Of a DNA stretch of 64,000 nucleotides, positions 33,088 through 41,460 are shown piece after piece. Under the pieces are notes generated by a model. The model saw only the letters and a list, made by a program, of their open reading frames with translations. It searched no databases and was not told the DNA's origin. The translations under genes and the position numbers were made by a program. The stretch spans positions 2,790,001 through 2,854,000 of the forward strand of contig NZ_CP100400.1 in assembly GCF_024218795.1 (NCBI RefSeq), written 5' to 3'. This DNA comes from Halorussus aquaticus (GTDB taxonomy: Archaea > Halobacteriota > Halobacteria > Halobacteriales > Haladaptataceae). Numbering within the stretch: the first letter of the stretch is position 1; each line of letters opens with the position of its first letter.

Positions 33088-35445
33088 ATGACTCTCGCCG
33101 AGGTCGCCGCCGCGCTCCGGGAGGAGGCCCGCGCGGTCGGCGAGCGCCGACTGCTCGTCCTCGCGGGCGAACGCGAGGCCTGTTACGACGCGGCCGACCG
33201 GGCGCTCGACGCCGCCGGAATCGACCGCGAGGCGACCACACTGGTCGGGACGGGGAAACTGGGCTGCGAGCGCGTCGGCCCGAAGCGCGCCGACCGCCTG
33301 CTCGGGACGACCCGCGACTGCGTCGTCTTCGACGCCCACGCCGACTTCCGGCCGAACGCGGTCGGCCGAGTCGTCGGCGCGGTGGACGGCGGCGGTCTGT
33401 TCGTCCTCCTGACCCCGACGCTCGACGAGTGGCCCGACCGCCGGACTGACTTCGACCGGGCGCTGGCGGTCCCGCCCGCCGACCTCGACGACGTGACGGG
33501 ACGGTTCCGACGGCGTTTCGCCGAGACGCTCCGGTCGCATCCCGGCGTCGCAATCGTGGACGCGGACTCCGGGCGCGTCGAGCGCGACGGCCTGACCCGC
33601 CCCGCTCCGCGACTCTCGACGGGGACCGACGTACCGCAGTTACCCGAGAATCGCGAATTCCCGGACGCGGCCTACGACGCCTGCCTCACTCGAGACCAGA
33701 TGGCGGTGGTCGGGGAACTGGAGGCGCTCCGGGGGTCCGGGCCGTCCGCGTCCCCGGCCGCGGTGGTCGTGGAGGCCGACCGGGGCAGGGGCAAGTCCAG
33801 CGCGGCGGGCATCGCGGCGGGGAGCCTCGCCGCCGAGGGCGCGGACGTGCTGGTCACGGCCCCGGAGTACCGGAGTTCCCGCGAGGTGTTCGTCCGGGCC
33901 GAGGCGCTGCTGGAGACGCTGGGCGAAGAAATCGAGACTGTCGGCGACCCGCCCCGCGAGATTCGAGTCACGGGCGAACGTCGCGGCGAGGGCGAACGGG
34001 GAGACGGACGAGGAGACGAACGGGGCGGCGGTCGCGTTCGCTTCGCCGAACCCACCGAGGCCGCCGACCTACTCGGCGACCCCGGAGACGACGCGCCCGA
34101 CGCCGTCTTCGTGGACGAGGCCGCGGCGCTGTCGGTCAGACTGCTCGAGCGATTTCTGGCCGCGCCGCGAGTCGCGTTCACGACGACCATCCACGGCTAC
34201 GAGGGGGCGGGGAGAGGGTTCTCGGTCAGGTTCCGCGACCGACTCGCCGAGAGCGACCACGAGGTCGTCGAGACCCGACTGGAGGAACCGATTCGGTACG
34301 CCGCGGGCGACCCCGTAGAGGTCTGGGCGTTCGACGCACTGCTGCTGGACGCCCGGCCGCCGGTCGAGGAGGTAGTTCGGGACGCCCGCGCCGAGTCCGT
34401 CGAGTACCGCGCGCTCTCGCCAGACGACCTGCTCGCCGACGAGACGCTGCTCCGGGGGGTGTTCGGCCTGCTGGTGCTGGCCCACTACCGGACCGAACCC
34501 GACGACCTCGCGCGACTGCTCGACGCGCCGAACCTCGCGGTCCGGGCGCTGGTCCGCCCCGACTCCGCGTCCCCGAGCGCGCGGAACCACGTCGTCGGGG
34601 TCGCGCTGCTGGCCCGGGAGGGCGACCTCCCCGCGGACGTGCGCGAACACATGTACGAGGGCGGCCGCGTGCGGGGCAACATGCTCCCGGACGTGCTGAC
34701 CTCTCAACTCCGCGACGAACGGGCCGGAGTCACCGCGGGGATGCGGGTCATGCGCATCGCAACACACCACGCGGTCAGGTCCCGCGGACTCGGGTCGCGC
34801 CTGCTGGCCGAGATTCGCCGGGAGTTCGCGGACGAACTCGACTGGCTCGGCGTCGGCTACGGCGCGACGCCCGAACTCCTCCGGTTCTGGCGCGAGAACG
34901 GCTACCGCGCGGTTCAGCTCTCGACCACCCGCAACGACACCAGCGGGGAGTACTCGGCGCTCATGCTCGACCCGCTGAGCGAGGCGGGCGCGGCCCTCCA
35001 CGACCGCCACGCCCGGTGGTTCGCCTCCCGCGTCGCGTCGATGCTGGCCGACCCCCTGCGCGACGCCGACGCCGACGTGGTGTGCGAACTCCTGCGGTCG
35101 GTGGACGCGCCGGTCGAACTCGACCTCTCGGACTGGGACTGGCGAACGGTCGCGTCGAGCGCGTACGGACCGGGGCTGTACGACGCCGCGCCGAGACCGT
35201 TCCGGCGAGTGGCGCTGAAGCACTTCGTGGACCCGCGGGAGGGTTCGGACGCGCTCTCCCCGCGCGAGGAGCGCCTGCTGGTCCGGAAGGTCCTGCAGGG
35301 CCACCCGTGGCGACAGGTGGCCGACGGACTCGGATTCCACTCGGCGGGCCAGTGCATGCGCGCGCTCGGCGACGCCTACGAACCGCTGGTGGACCGGTAC
35401 GGCACCGAGGCGGCGACGGCGGAGAAACGCCGGTACACCGATTAG
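33088..35445 (+). CDS. tmcA: tRNA(Met) cytidine acetyltransferase
   Basis: Acetylates cytidines (ac4C) in tRNA, and in some archaea also in rRNA, using acetyl-CoA and ATP. The 785-residue protein has an N-terminal DUF1726-like part, a RecD-type helicase domain with Walker A VEADRGRGKSSAAG and Walker B-like FVDEAAALSVRLL, a GNAT domain (MRIATHHAVRSRGLGSRLLAEI), and a C-terminal tail with LSPREERLLVRKVLQGHPWRQVADGLG. The ATG at 33088 replaces an upstream GC-rich extension. Length matches archaeal TmcA/Kre33. Confidence 0.93.
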   Translation: MTLAEVAAALREEARAVGERRLLVLAGEREACYDAADRALDAAGIDREATTLVGTGKLGCERVGPKRADRLLGTTRDCVVFDAHADFRPNAVGRVVGAVDGGGLFVLLTPTLDEWPDRRTDFDRALAVPPADLDDVTGRFRRRFAETLRSHPGVAIVDADSGRVERDGLTRPAPRLSTGTDVPQLPENREFPDAAYDACLTRDQMAVVGELEALRGSGPSASPAAVVVEADRGRGKSSAAGIAAGSLAAEGADVLVTAPEYRSSREVFVRAEALLETLGEEIETVGDPPREIRVTGERRGEGERGDGRGDERGGGRVRFAEPTEAADLLGDPGDDAPDAVFVDEAAALSVRLLERFLAAPRVAFTTTIHGYEGAGRGFSVRFRDRLAESDHEVVETRLEEPIRYAAGDPVEVWAFDALLLDARPPVEEVVRDARAESVEYRALSPDDLLADETLLRGVFGLLVLAHYRTEPDDLARLLDAPNLAVRALVRPDSASPSARNHVVGVALLAREGDLPADVREHMYEGGRVRGNMLPDVLTSQLRDERAGVTAGMRVMRIATHHAVRSRGLGSRLLAEIRREFADELDWLGVGYGATPELLRFWRENGYRAVQLSTTRNDTSGEYSALMLDPLSEAGAALHDRHARWFASRVASMLADPLRDADADVVCELLRSVDAPVELDLSDWDWRTVASSAYGPGLYDAAPRPFRRVALKHFVDPREGSDALSPREERLLVRKVLQGHPWRQVADGLGFHSAGQCMRALGDAYEPLVDRYGTEAATAEKRRYTD

Positions 35446-35468
35446 TCGGGAGCGAGTAGAACGCCGCC

Positions 35469-35630
35469 ATGGCCGAGTGCGCCGAGTCGGACTGCTCGGA
35501 ACCCGCGACCGTCAGACTCCACGTCCCGTGGGCCGAGAACCGCGAGGTCTGCGCGGCCCACGCCCGCGTGCTGGCCCAGCAGGACGGCGTGGTCGCGGAC
35601 CCGATAGCCGGGGACGACGAGTGGCCGTGA
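35469..35630 (+). CDS. 53-residue putative zinc-finger microprotein
   Basis: A short frame starting 23 nt after tmcA encodes MAECAESDCSEPATVRLHVP and continues with WAENREVCAAHARVLAQQ. C4, C9, C28 and H31 form a C-x4-C-x18-C-x2-H set suited to one zinc ion. Haloarchaea carry many such small CxxC-type proteins. The reading frame is acidic and uses normal codons. Function unknown; location suggests co-expression with tmcA. Confidence 0.65.
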   Translation: MAECAESDCSEPATVRLHVPWAENREVCAAHARVLAQQDGVVADPIAGDDEWP

Positions 35631-35642
35631 GACCGGCGTCGG

Positions 35643-36857
35643 TCAGCCTGACTCGTCGTCCATCGTCGCTTTCACGGCGACCGGATTGATGGGCGCGCCG
35701 GTCGCGCGCTCGATGTTCAGCGGTGCGCCCGCGAAGAGGAAGTCGTACACCCCGTCGGTCGCGCAGTTCTCCGCGAGTTCTTCGAGCCACAGCACCTCCG
35801 CGAACGGGACCCCGAGGTTGCGGTGGAACGCCCCGTGTAGCGGGACGAGATACTGCTCGCCGTCGATGACCTGCACGTTCTTCTCCACGCTGAGCGTGTC
35901 GCCGCCGACGACGGGGAACTCCATCTCGTGGACCCAGTTCACCAACTCCTCGCTGTAGCAGATTCCCGGTTCTTCGAGCGGTTTCCACTCGTACTCCGGG
36001 TCGTCGTCGCGGGCGCGCGCGGCCGACCCGGTCCGAATCAGGGGCACGTCGCGCTTCCCGAGCGTCACGTCCTGCTGGTAGGCGGTCCGCTGTAGGTCCT
36101 CCTTCGAGACGCAGGCGTTGGGTTCCAGTCGGTCGGTCTCCCCGCCCAGCGCCCGGCCCACGTCGAGCAGGACGCCCCGGCCGACGATGCCGTGGTCGGC
36201 GACGGGCGAGATGTCGGCTCTCCCCAGCCCGCGGGTCTCGCTCACCTGCTCGCCGTCGCAGCTCTCCAGCGGTTCGTCGAACTCCTTGGTCGCCGCGGTC
36301 GTGCTGGCGTCGAACCCGTTGTAAATCCGGTCGCCGTACCACGCGTGGCCCGGCGCGTCCACGTGACTCGTCCCCTGCGGGTAGAGTCGGTTGACGAATC
36401 GGTCGTCGCTGAACTTCAGGCCCCCGGCGGACGGGTCGGCCTCACCCTCCTCGTAGGACTGCTCGTCCTGCGTGTTCGTTCGTCTCGCGACGGTTCTCGT
36501 CGGGAAGATGGGGTCGTTCGCGACCTCGCCGGTCATCGAAATCTGGAGCGTGAACGTCTCGACTCCGTCCGCGTCGGCCCTCGTGGCGGCCTCCATCCCG
36601 GCGAGCGCCTCCTCGCTCCCGAGGAAGTTGAACGCCCCGAGTTCGTCGTCGTCGCCCCAGCGTCCCCAGTTCCGCGGCGCGTCTTCGAGCAGTGCTTCGA
36701 GGTCGCCCTCCGGTCGGTCGGACTGGGCGACGACCTCGCTCGGTGCGACCCCGGCGGCCGCGAACGCCAGCATCGCACCCGACCCCCGGAGGAACTCCCG
36801 GCGGTCGATGTCGCTATCCGTGCAGTCGCAGGTCGACTCCGTGTTCTCCTCTGTCAT
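35643..36857 (-). CDS. Exported cyclase-family (kynurenine-formamidase-like) hydrolase
   Basis: A 404-residue metal-dependent hydrolase of the cyclase family. A twin-arginine signal (DRREFLRGSGAMLAFAAAGVAP, R19-R20) sends it out through Tat in the folded state. The family metal motif is visible as GTSHVDAPGHAWYG (H-x-D-x-P-x-H). EWKPLEEPGICYSEELVNW and PLHGAFHRNLGVPFAEVLWLEEL follow. The ATG at 36857 is chosen because upstream sequence adds no conserved residues. It diverges from the HTH regulator. Substrate unknown; family members open cyclic imides, N-formylkynurenine or polyketide-like rings. Confidence 0.87.
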   Translation of the reverse strand: MTEENTESTCDCTDSDIDRREFLRGSGAMLAFAAAGVAPSEVVAQSDRPEGDLEALLEDAPRNWGRWGDDDELGAFNFLGSEEALAGMEAATRADADGVETFTLQISMTGEVANDPIFPTRTVARRTNTQDEQSYEEGEADPSAGGLKFSDDRFVNRLYPQGTSHVDAPGHAWYGDRIYNGFDASTTAATKEFDEPLESCDGEQVSETRGLGRADISPVADHGIVGRGVLLDVGRALGGETDRLEPNACVSKEDLQRTAYQQDVTLGKRDVPLIRTGSAARARDDDPEYEWKPLEEPGICYSEELVNWVHEMEFPVVGGDTLSVEKNVQVIDGEQYLVPLHGAFHRNLGVPFAEVLWLEELAENCATDGVYDFLFAGAPLNIERATGAPINPVAVKATMDDESG

Positions 36858-37011
36858 ATCTCCCCCAGCATTCCCCCGTAGAGACGCTCCAGCCCCAATA
36901 CATCGCGCATCCGACCTGCACCTCACGACCGTGCGCGACGGAATGCCACACGTACCGACTGCGCGAACACCTATGATTTTTTGGATGGGTTACCGCGTCG
37001 GCCGAACATTG

Positions 37012-37025
37012 ATACCAATTGGCAT
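37012..37025. promoter_or_regulatory. 14-bp near-perfect palindrome before the HTH gene
   Basis: ATACCAATTGGCAT is a palindrome with a CCAATTGG core and one mismatched pair. It sits 14 nt ahead of the ATG at 37039, so it would overlap the transcription start of a leaderless gene. This is a good position for autoregulation by the gene product, which is inference. A second element TCACG-AC-CGTGC lies in the same intergenic region at 36923-36934. Confidence 0.45.
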
Positions 37026-37038
37026 GGACCGGCTAGGT

Positions 37039-37890
37039 ATGACCACGGAAACCGAGGCGATATCCGACGACGCGTTGGCGGACGTGGCTTACCTGTCTCG
37101 GTCGAGAAACCGTATCACGATACTGGAGGCGCTCAGGTCGGGACCGCATCCCTCCGGACGCTTGGAGGAGAGAACGCAGGCGTCCCGTTCGACGTTAGAG
37201 CGCATCCTCACGGAACTCGAAGAGCGCGGTTGGGCCGAACGGAGTCCCGACGGGTACGTGACGACTCCGGTCGGCGAGCGAGTTATCGGCGAGTTCCGGC
37301 CAGTCGTCACGGCGATGGGGTCCATCCGAACGCTCGGAGAGGCGGTCGCGTGGCTCCCGGACGAGGAGCTATCCATCGGTCTCCATCACTTCGACGACGC
37401 GACGGTCAGACGGACGACCCCCAACAGTCCGATGGCGGAAGCCACCTATCTCCTCGAACTGATGCGAGAGGCCTCCGTGTTCCGCACTCTCACCTACATC
37501 GCACCGCCACTGTCACTGCTACAGAGCATGCGCGACAGCGTCGTCGAGGGGCGGATGACGGCGACGAACGTGCTCACCGACGACCTCGTCGGGTACCTCC
37601 GTGAGAGACCCGAACAGACGCCCTACTGGCGGGAATACGTGGAAGCCGGAGCGCGCATCTACTGCTACCGAGGACACATTCCGTGTAACGTTTTCGTCGT
37701 GGACGAGACGGTGCTCATCGCGAACAACGACCCGGATTCGGGCCACCCGTGCGAGTTCATCGAAACGACGGACGAGACGGTACGGTCGTGGGGCCGGGAA
37801 CTGATCGAAACGTACAGACGGAACTCCGAACGGCTCACCCCCGAGACGTTCACGGAAGAGTCTCGGATGTCGGCCGAGCATACCTCGTGA
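37039..37890 (+). CDS. Winged-helix transcription regulator (FilR1-like)
   Basis: A 283-residue haloarchaeal regulator. An N-terminal winged helix (YLSRSRNRITILEALRSGPHPSGRLEERTQASRSTLERILTELEERGWAERSPDGYVTTPVGERV) is followed by a larger sensor-like domain with the pattern IYCYRGHIPCNVFVVDETVLIANNDPDSGHPCEFIETTD, as in DUF1724/FilR1-like proteins. An alternative ATG at 37024 lies inside the palindrome and is less likely. It is upstream of two genes with the shared 37-bp element, so it may control them; the link is proximity only. Confidence 0.86.
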   Translation: MTTETEAISDDALADVAYLSRSRNRITILEALRSGPHPSGRLEERTQASRSTLERILTELEERGWAERSPDGYVTTPVGERVIGEFRPVVTAMGSIRTLGEAVAWLPDEELSIGLHHFDDATVRRTTPNSPMAEATYLLELMREASVFRTLTYIAPPLSLLQSMRDSVVEGRMTATNVLTDDLVGYLRERPEQTPYWREYVEAGARIYCYRGHIPCNVFVVDETVLIANNDPDSGHPCEFIETTDETVRSWGRELIETYRRNSERLTPETFTEESRMSAEHTS

Positions 37891-37928
37891 GGGTCCGCCG
37901 ACGGAATCGGGTCGGACGGTGCCCGTGT

Positions 37929-37965
37929 TCACGCCGTGAACAGATTCTCACGGAGTAAGGGTATG
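37929..37965. repeat. 37-bp repeat, copy 1, upstream of the cupredoxin gene
   Basis: Copy 1 and copy 2 (38989-39025) are identical at 36 of 37 positions. It contains three half-sites: TCACG (37929-37933), CGTGA (37935-37939) and TCACG (37948-37952), that is, a perfect TCACG-C-CGTGA palindrome and an overlapping CCGTGA-N8-TCACGG inverted repeat. It begins 73 nt before the ATG at 38002. A TAAGGGTAT segment at its right end may serve as a weak TATA region, placing the half-sites where an activator would bind. Confidence 0.75.
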
Positions 37966-38001
37966 ACAAACCGTACCATACCACATTCTGGGCGTGATGC
38001 G

Positions 38002-38853
38002 ATGACAGAACCCAACGAGAGAAAGACACGAGAACCGCGCGAACGAACCGAACGCGACTGGTTCGGCGTCGAGCGACGACCCCTTCTGAGGGCACTCGGC
38101 ATCGGTACGGCACTGCCGCTCGGAACCGGCCTCGCAACCGCCTCCCGCGAGGCGTCGAACGTCCGGGCCGACGCGGGGAGGGCGTCCCACCAGATCGACC
38201 CCGTGTTCGGATACCCCACGACGGACGTCGATTCCATTCCGGCGTCCATCCAACCGGATCACGAAGTCGAACTGCACAGGAACTTCCCGGAGAACCCGGA
38301 GAACCCCGAGCGCCCCTCTCTCTTCCACTTCGAGCCGAGCGGTCTCAAGGTTCACTCCGGCGACATCGTGCAGTTCACCTACACCAGCCCCAACCACACT
38401 ATCTCGCCGTACCATCCCGACCACGGCTTCCAGCGCCGAGTTCCGAAGGGGGTCCCGCCGTTCTCGTCGCCGCTCGTGGCGGAGGACGGCGCGTGGCTCT
38501 ACCGGTTCGACCACGAGGGCGTCTACGACCTGTTCTGTGGCGTCCACGAGGTCACGGGCATGGTGATGCGAATCGTCGTCGGCGACATCGGCAAGAACGA
38601 CGTTCCGGCGTACGTGGACACGTTCGAGGCCGAGCCACCGTTGTTCCCGCCGGTTAGCAAGGAACTCCTCGAAACCGAACTGAACGCGACGAGCGACAGC
38701 AACAAGAACGTCGAGTGGACGTGGCTGACAGCGCCCGAGGTCCTCAAAACGAACGCGCTGAAGCCGATGGCCGTACAGGAGAGCGGGTCGGTACCGTTCG
38801 AGGCGGTCGCCAACGAACTCGGCATCGCGTTCGACCCCGACGAGGAGCACTGA
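38002..38853 (+). CDS. Exported blue-copper (cupredoxin) protein
   Basis: A 283-residue secreted copper protein. A twin-arginine signal (ERRPLLRALGIGTALPLG, R25-R26) is followed by a plastocyanin-like domain in which H132, C179, H182 and M187 form the type-1 copper site (PNHTIS and DLFCGVHEVTGM). The C-terminal 90 residues are extra to the cupredoxin fold. The ATG at 38002 is preferred over 37963 and 37936 because it puts the 37-bp repeat outside the gene, at the same distance as in the second copy. It likely transfers electrons or binds copper on the cell surface. Confidence 0.87.
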   Translation: MTEPNERKTREPRERTERDWFGVERRPLLRALGIGTALPLGTGLATASREASNVRADAGRASHQIDPVFGYPTTDVDSIPASIQPDHEVELHRNFPENPENPERPSLFHFEPSGLKVHSGDIVQFTYTSPNHTISPYHPDHGFQRRVPKGVPPFSSPLVAEDGAWLYRFDHEGVYDLFCGVHEVTGMVMRIVVGDIGKNDVPAYVDTFEAEPPLFPPVSKELLETELNATSDSNKNVEWTWLTAPEVLKTNALKPMAVQESGSVPFEAVANELGIAFDPDEEH

Positions 38854-38988
38854 GCGGCGCAGTACTGTCGAACGCGCGAACGAACCGACGACGGTGACGG
38901 TGAACTCGACGGCGACGGGCGTGTCGGTCGAACGGCCGATGAGTCGGGGGTACTCCCGTCTCCCAGTTAGACGGGACACGTCCGGCAG

Positions 38989-39025
38989 TCACGCCGTGAA
39001 CAGATTCTCACGGGGTAAGGGTATG
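38989..39025. repeat. 37-bp repeat, copy 2, upstream of the SnoaL gene
   Basis: Second copy of the element at 37929-37965, differing only at one base (G at 39014 against A at 37954). It begins 75 nt before the ATG at 39064, almost the same offset as copy 1 from its gene (73 nt). The conserved position supports a promoter or operator rather than a random repeat. Confidence 0.75.
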
Positions 39026-39063
39026 GGAGGCTCTCCCGTAGGTAGACGAGGGTGAGCTAACAG

Positions 39064-39510
39064 ATGTCGGAAGCGAAATCGACCGCGGAACAGCTCGTGA
39101 GAACCTACGTGGACGTCTGGAACGAACGGGACTACTCGAAGCTACCGGACATCGTCTCGGAGTCGTTCGTGATGCACGACCGGGCCGCGCCCGAGGAAGG
39201 AGTTCCCGGCTCGGCGGGCGAGATTCACGGACCCGAGGGGCTGGAGCAGTTCGTTCGCGAGGTTACGACCGGCTTCCCCGACTTCGAGGTGACGATTCTC
39301 GACCTCGTTTCGACCGACGGACTGGTGATGTACGAAGGAGAGATTTCGATGACTCACGAGGGGGAGTTCGACGGAATCCCGCCGACCGGACGCACGGCGC
39401 AGTTCCGAGAGATGTCCAAGTTCCGCGTGGCGGACGGTGCGATACGGGAGCATCGAGCCTACTTCGACCAGCAGGAAATCTACGAACAACTCGGACTCAC
39501 GGAGGACTGA
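39064..39510 (+). CDS. SnoaL-like ester-cyclase-fold protein
   Basis: A 148-residue single-domain protein of the NTF2/SnoaL fold: AEQLVRTYVDVWNERDYSKLPDIVSESFVMHD, IHGPEGLEQFVREVTTGFPDFEVTILDLVSTDG and GIPPTGRTAQFREMSKFRVADGAIREHRAYFD match ester cyclases of polyketide pathways and a large group of uncharacterised proteins. No polyketide genes are nearby. It follows the cupredoxin gene and probably shares its regulation through the 37-bp element. Substrate unknown. Confidence 0.86.
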   Translation: MSEAKSTAEQLVRTYVDVWNERDYSKLPDIVSESFVMHDRAAPEEGVPGSAGEIHGPEGLEQFVREVTTGFPDFEVTILDLVSTDGLVMYEGEISMTHEGEFDGIPPTGRTAQFREMSKFRVADGAIREHRAYFDQQEIYEQLGLTED

Positions 39511-39615
39511 GAACGAATCGCTGGGTGTTCGAACCGGGAAGTCGTTGCGCGTAACCTCGACTCTTTCGTGCCGGGAGTTGGACTCGGAGACGGCCGACCG
39601 TCGGTTCCGAGACGG

Positions 39616-41346
39616 CTACTCGTGGGCGAAGTAGACGACCGTCTCGTCGTCGGCCTCTTGGCGGTCCACTCGCGCGAACCCGACGCGCTCGAACTGGACC
39701 ATCTCGTCGGGGTCGGCCTCGCGGAATCCGGGTTCGGCGTAGCCGACCACGTCGCCGTCGGGGGTCCGCATCTGCGTCAGCGTCGCGCTGTCGGCGGGCA
39801 CCCAGTGAATCACGTCCACGCCCTCCTCGCGGACCGCGGTGATGTCGTCGCCGACGTAGTCGAGTTTCTCGCCTTCCTTGCGGAAGCACCCGAAGCCCTT
39901 GAGCCAGATGCGCTCGCCGTCGGCGGGCACGTCTGACTCCTCGATGCGGACGCGGTTGCCCGGGTCGATGTCCCGGGTGCCCCGCTCTTCGTGGTCGGGG
40001 TGGACCGGCGGGTGGGCCGCGTCCGGGAACTCCCCGGCGAGCGTGAAGTCGGCGTGGTCCTCACGCACGAAGAAGTAGCGGTCGGCGTCGTCGTCTATCA
40101 GTTCGCGGTTGTTCGAGTAGACCGTACTCATCGCGAGGTCCACATTGCTCGTCGAGGTGCCGAGACCGACCATCGCCTCCACGATGGCTTCCCCGCGGAT
40201 GCCGCGTCGGCGGACGCTCGGGATGGTCGGGGCGCGCGGGTCGTCCCACCCGTCGAGTTCGCCCGATTCGATGAGTTCCCGGATGGTCGAGGTGGACATC
40301 TTCACGTCGTACTCGTCCACCTGCACGTGGCCCCAGTGGATGACCTCGGGGTACTCCCAGTCGAAGTAGTCGTAGACGAACTGCTGGCGCTTCGCGGAGT
40401 CCTGCAGGTCGATGCCGCGGATGATGTGGGTGACGCCCGTGAGGTGGTCGTCCACGCCCGACTGGAAGTCGAGCATCGGCCAACAGCGGTACTCCTCGGC
40501 CTCCTCGCGCGGGTGGGGCGTGTCGATGATGCGGAAGCCGACCCAGTCGCGCAGCGCCGGGTTCTTGTGTTCGATGTCGGTGCGCACGCGGAGGACCATC
40601 TCGCCGGACTCGTACTCGCCCTCGACCATCGCCTCGAACTCCTCCATCGTCGTCTCGGCGTCCTTGTCGCGGTGGGGGCAGGCCTCCGCGGAGTTCTTCA
40701 GGTCGGAGAACTCCTCGCCAGAACACGAGCAGGTGTAGGCCCCGCCCTTCTCGATGAGGCGTCGGGCGTGGTCGTAGTAGGTTTCGAGGCGGTCGCTGGC
40801 GCGGTAGACCTCGGCGGGTTCGAAGCCGAGGTAGTCGATTTCGTCCAGAATCTCGTCGTAGGCCCACAGCATCGGGCGACCGACTCCGGCCTCGGGGTTG
40901 GTGTCGTCGAATCGCAGAATGAACTCGCCGTCGTACTCCTCGGCGTAGGTACCGATGACCGCGGGCATCCGGGCGTGACCCATGTGCCACGGACCGTTGG
41001 GGTTGGGCGCACAGCGCATTCGGATGTCGTCGTACTCCTCGGCGTTTGGCAGGTCGGGGAGAATCTGGTCCTCGCCCTCGTCCTCGCTCTCTATCTCCTC
41101 CAACCAGTCGGGCGCGAGTTCGGCGAGTCGCTCGCGGCGCTCCTCGACGCTCGACTCGTTGACCCGCGAGACGACCGGGGCGATGACGCCGGGTATCTCG
41201 TCGCCGTGCTGGCGGAAGTCGGGGTTCTCGCCCATCAGCGGTCCCATGACTGCGCCCACGTCGGCCTCGCTCTCGTGCTTGACCGCGTTGACGAGGGCGT
41301 GTTTCTCTGCCTCCGTCTCGATTCGCTCTCGGAGTTCGTCGTTCAT
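39616..41346 (-). CDS. gltX: Glutamyl-tRNA synthetase
   Basis: Charges tRNA(Glu), and probably tRNA(Gln), which archaea then amidate. The 576-residue archaeal-type class I enzyme has a helical N-terminal region, CAPNPNGPWHMGHARMPAVIG (HIGH), a zinc-like insert CSCSGEEFSDLKNSAEACPHR, and DVKMSTSTIRELIES (KMSKS). A beta-barrel anticodon-binding C-terminus ends the protein. Length is normal. It is transcribed away from the sensor/regulator at 41461 and converges on the SnoaL gene. Confidence 0.96.
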   Translation of the reverse strand: MNDELRERIETEAEKHALVNAVKHESEADVGAVMGPLMGENPDFRQHGDEIPGVIAPVVSRVNESSVEERRERLAELAPDWLEEIESEDEGEDQILPDLPNAEEYDDIRMRCAPNPNGPWHMGHARMPAVIGTYAEEYDGEFILRFDDTNPEAGVGRPMLWAYDEILDEIDYLGFEPAEVYRASDRLETYYDHARRLIEKGGAYTCSCSGEEFSDLKNSAEACPHRDKDAETTMEEFEAMVEGEYESGEMVLRVRTDIEHKNPALRDWVGFRIIDTPHPREEAEEYRCWPMLDFQSGVDDHLTGVTHIIRGIDLQDSAKRQQFVYDYFDWEYPEVIHWGHVQVDEYDVKMSTSTIRELIESGELDGWDDPRAPTIPSVRRRGIRGEAIVEAMVGLGTSTSNVDLAMSTVYSNNRELIDDDADRYFFVREDHADFTLAGEFPDAAHPPVHPDHEERGTRDIDPGNRVRIEESDVPADGERIWLKGFGCFRKEGEKLDYVGDDITAVREEGVDVIHWVPADSATLTQMRTPDGDVVGYAEPGFREADPDEMVQFERVGFARVDRQEADDETVVYFAHE

Positions 41347-41460
41347 TACGTTGCGATTGGACGGTCGTCGGGAAAACTCGTCCGGATTCTGTTCACCCCG
41401 AACGCCTCGACGTACTAACCGGGACCCTTAGGTTCGCCGGAGCGTACGGACACCCAGAGA

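Noticed and set aside
37936-38001. Upstream in-frame starts for the cupredoxin gene
   Set aside because: They would put the shared 37-bp repeat partly inside the gene, and the matched distance to the second copy favours the ATG at 38002.
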